Positions 58,971-64,000 of a stretch of 64,000 nt of DNA are shown piece by piece (positions within the stretch are counted from its first letter, which is position 1; every line of letters starts with the position of its first letter). Location of the stretch: the NCBI RefSeq assembly GCF_031143425.1, contig NC_090446.1, forward strand, positions 1,028,847,066 through 1,028,911,065, in the 5' to 3' direction. Made by a program: the position numbers and the translations under genes. The notes beneath the pieces were generated by a model that was not told the origin of the DNA, made no database searches, and saw only the letters and a program-made list of their open reading frames with translations. This DNA is from Pleurodeles waltl. Taxonomy: Eukaryota; Chordata; Amphibia; Caudata; Salamandridae.

Positions 58971-60520
58971 GTGAGTGGAGTTAGCCAGCTACATCAGTGA
59001 CATAACTCTCAGGCCTCATCAGGAGAGCCCTGTCCCATCCAGTCTTCATGAACGGACCTCTCCAAATCACTATATGCTGAAAAATGTCTTCATAGGGCCT
59101 GATTTAGAACTCGGCAAATGGGTTACTCTGTCACAACAGTGACGTATATCCCATCTGCCGAAATCTGAATCCCATTCTATCCGATAAGATCCAGATTTTG
59201 GCGGATGGGATATCCATCACCGTTTTGATGGAGTAACCCATCTGCTGAGTTCTATATCAGATCCATAGTCTCCTAAAGGCAAAACCTGACCTAGCATTAT
59301 TCTTAAAATTGTTGCTTGTATACCTGGTTACAGTTTCAACCAACCAAAGTTAGAAAAACATCCTCATTAAATAACATCCAGTAATGTTTTTAAAAGCAAG
59401 AAATCAATTCTTCAAGGTCTTGATACTCTGTCAACCTGAAGCTCATTTAAGTGAGTTACATGGTTACATATGTGTTAAAGTTTAAATAAGATACAAATTT
59501 CCCTGAATACAATTTGCTTCCAGCTACCAGAACTGGATGATCCAACCTATTTTGGCAAGAACACCCTTGTGGAACCATAAACAATTATGATTGAAAGGAA
59601 GAAGAAACAATTTTACTCGTCTCCAGATACCTTGATAATAATCGCTGGATCAGCTCAATCAATATTCCTATGTACAAGTTAGTAGCTACATTTGTGCCAT
59701 TTGCTAAAGACCTTATTTAGAACTGATTATAGCTCAGCACAAACTCTTAAAAGTCACTCATGTGCCTGGAAACAATAAAAAAGTGCAGTGTTTCTCTACA
59801 AGTAAATGAAGATATATTGTTATACCTGTCTTTAAAGACAATGGGCGAGGCTACACTGGCTGCATCTCCAGGGAGCCTGGTCCATGGTATGATTTAAGTA
59901 AGATCAATTCTATGACACTGCTTTGCATTTGAACAAGTAGAATGTGGTCTAATATGATGGAAAGACCGGTTACTCCTGACAAGAATCTTTTCCGTTAGCT
60001 GGTGGTTTAATCCAAGAAGTCTTCTTTAATGACTGTACGCAGGGCATGTTGGATTAAGCTAAAACAACTATAAATTATTTTAGGAAGAAAGAGTTACACT
60101 TGGCTGACAGTTGCTAACTAAAATGCTCACAGGTTTCAATTGTCCGTTTTGGGAGAACAAACCTTATTAGCTAGGGAGACTTCCTTCTGGTTGGTTCTGA
60201 TTATAGACATCAAGATATTTGAATGTGAAGTAAAAAACACATAACTATAAACTACGAGTTTATATTGATATTATAACTTGTCACTCAGGTACTGTCTTAC
60301 ATTTTTTTTTCTATCTGGAGTACATTGATAAGTCCGTATAGACCTATTATGAAGTATGTGGTAAATATTACATAATAAAACGTACATAGCCACAGGGCTA
60401 ATTGTTTATTCTGGGCTTATGATTTATAAATGGTTACTTGAAATTAGTTAAACAATTAAATATATATGTGAATTGTTTAAAAAAAACATTAATTTTCTGT
60501 CAATTTTACAAGTAAATCTT
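58971..60520 (+). other. WIPI1: WIPI1 intron, start of the next one
   Basis: Donor gtgagt at 58971. Contains a MITE at 59095-59264; otherwise nothing recognised. Confidence 0.7.
59095..59264. mobile_element. Palindromic PIF/Harbinger-like MITE, copy 3
   Basis: 170 bp from gggcctgatttagaac to its near complement at the other end, with the same tactctgtcacaa and gggatat words as copies 1 and 2. Flanked by ATA on both sides (59092-59094, 59265-59267). Confidence 0.82.
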
Positions 60521-61536
60521 GAAGGTGGGTGGAAGGGCTTGGCCTGCTGTCCAAGATGGCAGGCAAATAATTGTGTTTTGCAGCATTTCCTCCACCATTT
60601 GACATATTCCTACCCTACCGGATCTTGAGAGGGTTCAAGAAGTGATTGCTGTCTTTACTTACTGTGATCAGACAAGGTAGCAAGAGATTTTCGGGTCTGG
60701 AAGTGGGTGATTAGATTGCTGGCCTGTCATGCTGTCCCCAAGCGTGCACTGGCAGACAAGATCGCTCTGAGGTGAGGAGCTGGTGAGTGATGTAGGAGGG
60801 CTCCATGGCTGCACAGGCCCTCTCCCATAGAGCGCTGACCACGGCACGCCCTGGAGAAAGTCTCTCGGTTGGACGCCTGCTGGGCTGAGGGAACCAGGGA
60901 TAAGGAAAAGGAGGTGCTGATCCCCAGGGGAAGAAACTGTGGACAGAGTGTCTTTGCACGCTGTGAAGACAATCACTCTGTTGGACCCCACATGGGTCAA
61001 GAGAGCTGAAGAGATGCGCAAGAAGGTGCTATGCCCCAGGGAAAAGAAACCTGGACAGAGTGATTGGGCCATGGAGCAAGGCGACTGGTAGGTGAGCTCC
61101 TGTGTCTCAACAACTGTGCACCCAACTGTGCACCTAACTTTTGCAAAATTAAGGAGCACATTCTTGACCGGAGGGCTGGGCAAGCGCAGTGGGTGGCTGT
61201 TGCAAGCCCTCAGGGCTGAGATGGTGGCCATTGAACTGAACTAGGCCTGGTCTGGGCCATGTGTGGTAAGTGGTCCTCCCCTCCCAGCCCACCTCCCACC
61301 TCACAAGAGATCAGCAATATTCCTGTACACTCAACAAAGTGCAACATCGGGGCGCATGGTCGGCTCGGTGGTCCACTGACAGAAAAAGTTGATCTGCAGC
61401 AAAAGTATTGTGCTCCATGAAAACTCAGATAGTTGCTGAGCGGAGAGGTCAATATCGTCAAGGAGTGGGACCTAGTACAATCTGGCTGGTTTGAAAAAGT
61501 TAAGGACTCTAAAGAGTTCCATGAATAACTCATTCA

Positions 61537-62235
61537 TGGTGAAAAACAAGAGAGCCTAGTCCCAGGCCAAGATGGAACATTATGCGAAGGAACAGAGGAG
61601 TCACAATGTAGATTCTAGTGGACCTTCTCATACTGTAGAAACGTCTTCCTCCGCTAATGTGATCCTACAATCTATTAGAGACTCCAGTATGGCATAATAT
61701 GACAAAATGGATGAAATCAAAATAGACATATCTCTCATTAGCCTTTGTGTAAAATTCCAGAAAGGGTCACCGAAGCAGAGACAAGGATATCATCAGTAGA
61801 GGACAAGTCTTATATCATGCAAGATGAGTCAGCCCAACTGAGAATAACTTCAAGGCAGCTGAAAGAGAATGGAGGCGGTTGAGTCGAGGATGTGAGGAAT
61901 GAGTTCTTTATCATTGGAACACCTGAGGGAGTGGAAGGCTCTTCTTTATCAAATGTCCTGTTGACGTGGCTCAAATCCTGGATACCTGCAGATAATCTTT
62001 CTCTATGTTTCATTATCGACTGAGCGCACGGAGCCCTCATGGTTCAACAACCTATTGTGGTCCCGCTGAGGCCCATCATTACTCTCTATCTTAACTATGC
62101 CAATCGTGACATGATGTTAAGGGAAGCATGAATGAGAGACTCCCTAAGAATTGACAGCAGGATATTCTTGTGTTTCCTGAGTATAAAAAGTTGGTACAAC
62201 AGCAATGCTGCTCTTTCCTGACTGCTAAATAAATA
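61537..62235 (+). pseudogene. L1 ORF1 remnant
   Basis: ATG at 61537 gives MVKNKRA and then a stop. Later pieces, in shifting frames: MEHYAKEQRSHNVDSSGPSH, VILQSIRDSSMA, RMRNEFFIIGTPEGVEGSS (RRM start, about 61890), LLTWLKSWIPADNLSLCF, RPIITLYLNYANRDMMLREA (about 62070-62130) and RDSLRIDSRIFL. The order coiled coil, RRM, C-terminal domain is that of L1 ORF1p, the RNA chaperone of the L1 particle. Several in-frame stops are present. Confidence 0.8.
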
Positions 62236-63099
62236 CTCTGCACCAAGCAGTTGGACTACATTCTCATGTTCCCAACCAAGCTCAGGGTTATCTTTCAAAA
62301 TAATGTTTTTTTTTTTTTTTTAAATAAAAACATGGGAGGATGACTGGGACTGGGATGACGAAAGGGGCCCCCAACAGGAGTAGAAAAAGCAGGTGGGTGC
62401 TACCGCGGAGGGTACAAGAGAGGACCCCAATCTGCCAGAGACGCAGATGAAGTTAGGACGGGGGAGCTGACATTTCCAACAAGCTGCAGCTGGAAGATGG
62501 CTGAGAGAGACTAGGGAAATAGTGCTACTTTCCATCAAGACGACTTGCTGTCTCTTCTCTCCCGACCTGAGTCAAACACATAATGGATAATGGTGCATAC
62601 TGAAGGAGAGCAGATGCCTACAATCACTTTGCATTTCCTAAAGTTCAAAGGGTATGCCGGGGACAATTAGAGGAAGGTGCCAGTTGAAGGGGCATGAACC
62701 CCTGCAGACTGGCAGGGTAAAAGTTCCGTTTGTATATAGAAGGGAGAGGAAGAGAGACACCCTTAAAACAGTTTGATTTGTGTTTAGTTTAATTCTGTTT
62801 CCTTTGGAGAGTAAGGCAACAGAGGCTTCTGGATGAGAAGTATAGGTTGGAGGGCTTTGGGGCAAAGTCAACTTGAACACAGAATATGGAAGGTAGAACT
62901 CAGTAGTATCTTCAGAATTGGGGGCAGGAGGTTACAGAGCCACTCAGCAGAAGAGGAGGGAGGGGAAAAGCTTGGGAGCAGTTAGGATTGTCGACATGCG
63001 CAGGACAAAGGTTTAAACAGGCAGCATACATGGTGAAACATAGGGGTAATCCAGGTAGGTTGAAATTACTTATGGCTTGCATGAGAACTAACAGTTCTA
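62236..63099 (+). other. L1 inter-ORF region with T-run
   Basis: A long T-run followed by aaataaaaa at about 62307-62331 interrupts the region between ORF1 and ORF2. No coding sequence recognised. Confidence 0.5.
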
Positions 63100-64000
63100 T
63101 GGAAGACTTGAAAATCCTTTCCAGGAATGTTAACAGGTTGGCCAACTAGTTCAAAAGGGTAGTAGTAACTGAATACATCGGTTGGCAGCTATCGGACCTA
63201 GTTATTTTACAGGAGACCCTTTGTTGGCAACCCCTGTAAATTTCTAAACAGGGAACAATATTTAGCACTGGCACATTCTGACTTTACAAATAGTTTAAGA
63301 GGAGTAGTTATAGTTGCTAGGAAAATCACACTTTTCCATGTCCAAAAGACATGGCTAGACCTGAATGGGTCTTACCTGGGATGCAAGGAACAAGGGGAGG
63401 AAATCACTGACCATGCTAAACGTATATGCACTATCCGCATTGCTGCAGTCAGTGCTATATACATTGGGACCCATACTGATTGGAGTGGAAGCCTCATAAC
63501 ACATAATAGGGGGATACTTTACCGATGATGGATTGAGCCCCAGTTACACTGTCATCTGGCCCACAGGTCCACTTACACCAATTCACATTGCACAGTTTAC
63601 CGACACACTGGATCATTTAGCTAGTTGGAGGACTAAGCACCCATGAGATAGACAATATTAATTATTCTCTGGGATGTATAAAACATTTTACCACTTGGAC
63701 TATGTGTTTGTCCAGACCGAGAATGCACAAACAAGTTTAAAGCTGAATACGTAGCCAGAGGGATCTCTGACCGTAAGGCCCCCCACCCCTGAGAGTCACA
63801 TTGGCGGAAAAGTGTGAAAATCGGAGAGGCCGTTGCAGACTAGACAGTTGGGCGCTCCAAGATAGGGATGTGACGCACAAATTACATGTTGATTCCATGC
63901 AATACATGGAATAAAGGATCAGTGGCTTCACAAATAGTTCTCTGAGAGTCATATAAGAGGTCCCTAGAGACAGTGCACAGAACATCATAGCTAGAAAAGA
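63100..64000 (+). pseudogene. L1 ORF2 endonuclease remnant, partial
   Basis: KILSRNVNRLAN (about 63108) corresponds to the endonuclease start, followed by LSDLVILQETL (QET motif, about 63190), RGVVIVARKITLFHVQK (about 63300) and a downstream NRGILYR-like piece. The RT follows outside the window. Frameshifts and stops are present. Confidence 0.75.

Larger units (their letters stand above)
60525..64000 (+). mobile_element. L1-type LINE, 5' part, + strand, running off the window
   Basis: A GC-richer 5' leader (about 60525-61530, starting near ccaagatggc), an ORF1 remnant and the start of an ORF2 endonuclease. RT is not reached before 64000. Stops and frameshifts are frequent. Confidence 0.82.

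Noticed and set aside
1..64000. CRISPR arrays, operons, bacterial genes, tRNA or rRNA genes
   Set aside because: None seen. The repeats found are transposon ends, and the exon structure shows eukaryotic DNA.
58971..64000. The WIPI1 exon with the FRRG motif
   Set aside because: No matching translation found; this interval is occupied by a MITE and L1 sequence.

Overview
This window looks like nuclear DNA from a giant-genome amphibian, most likely a urodele (salamander or newt). The only host gene I can support is an internal part of WIPI1, the autophagy PI3P-binding beta-propeller protein, on the + strand. Four exons lie at 17302-17471, 54678-54774, 57831-57928 and 58878-58970, each with AG/GT borders and mutually compatible reading phases. 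The first intron between them is about 37.2 kb, and neither end of the gene is inside the window. Everything else is intronic or upstream-intronic DNA filled with transposable elements. The mix of tyrosine-recombinase retrotransposons (Ngaro, DIRS), L1-type LINEs and small palindromic DNA transposons is typical of urodeles. The species cannot be fixed from the sequence.

Layout: 249-5002 is a nearly intact Ngaro retrotransposon with split direct repeats A1-ORFs-B1-A2-B2. It has a short Gag-like zinc-knuckle ORF, an open reverse transcriptase/RNase H, an open tyrosine recombinase and an open SGNH-type hydrolase. It sits inside a small palindromic MITE. 5.1-17.3 kb is non-coding DNA with a CA microsatellite, a dispersed AT-rich repeat family in both orientations, and a 1.32-kb element (8388-9709) bounded by a 14-bp direct repeat. 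Between the first two WIPI1 exons lie a Harbinger-like MITE, a degenerate LINE (about 21.4-24.7 kb, +), a 3.15-kb element with 860-bp inverted arms (27877-31028), a nearly full-length but broken L1 (about 36.4-41.1 kb, -), a strongly purine-biased tract (42.65-43.37 kb), an L1 3' fragment (44.1-45.4 kb, -), a decayed DIRS element (45.8-49.4 kb, +) and a second LINE (about 50.6-53.0 kb, -) split by a hAT-like MITE. After the last exon there is a third Harbinger-like MITE and a 5' L1 part (60.5 kb to the window end, +).

The most unusual signals are: (1) the Ngaro hydrolase frame continues the recombinase frame after a single stop codon, has no ATG before its catalytic serine, and is preceded by a good 3' splice site; (2) a hairpin in the Ngaro A repeat changes length on both arms together between copies; (3) a hammerhead-ribozyme-like motif occurs four times in three otherwise different repeats (about 8.9, 28.4, 30.5 and 55.3 kb).

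All family assignments come from reading translations and repeats by eye; no database search was possible.
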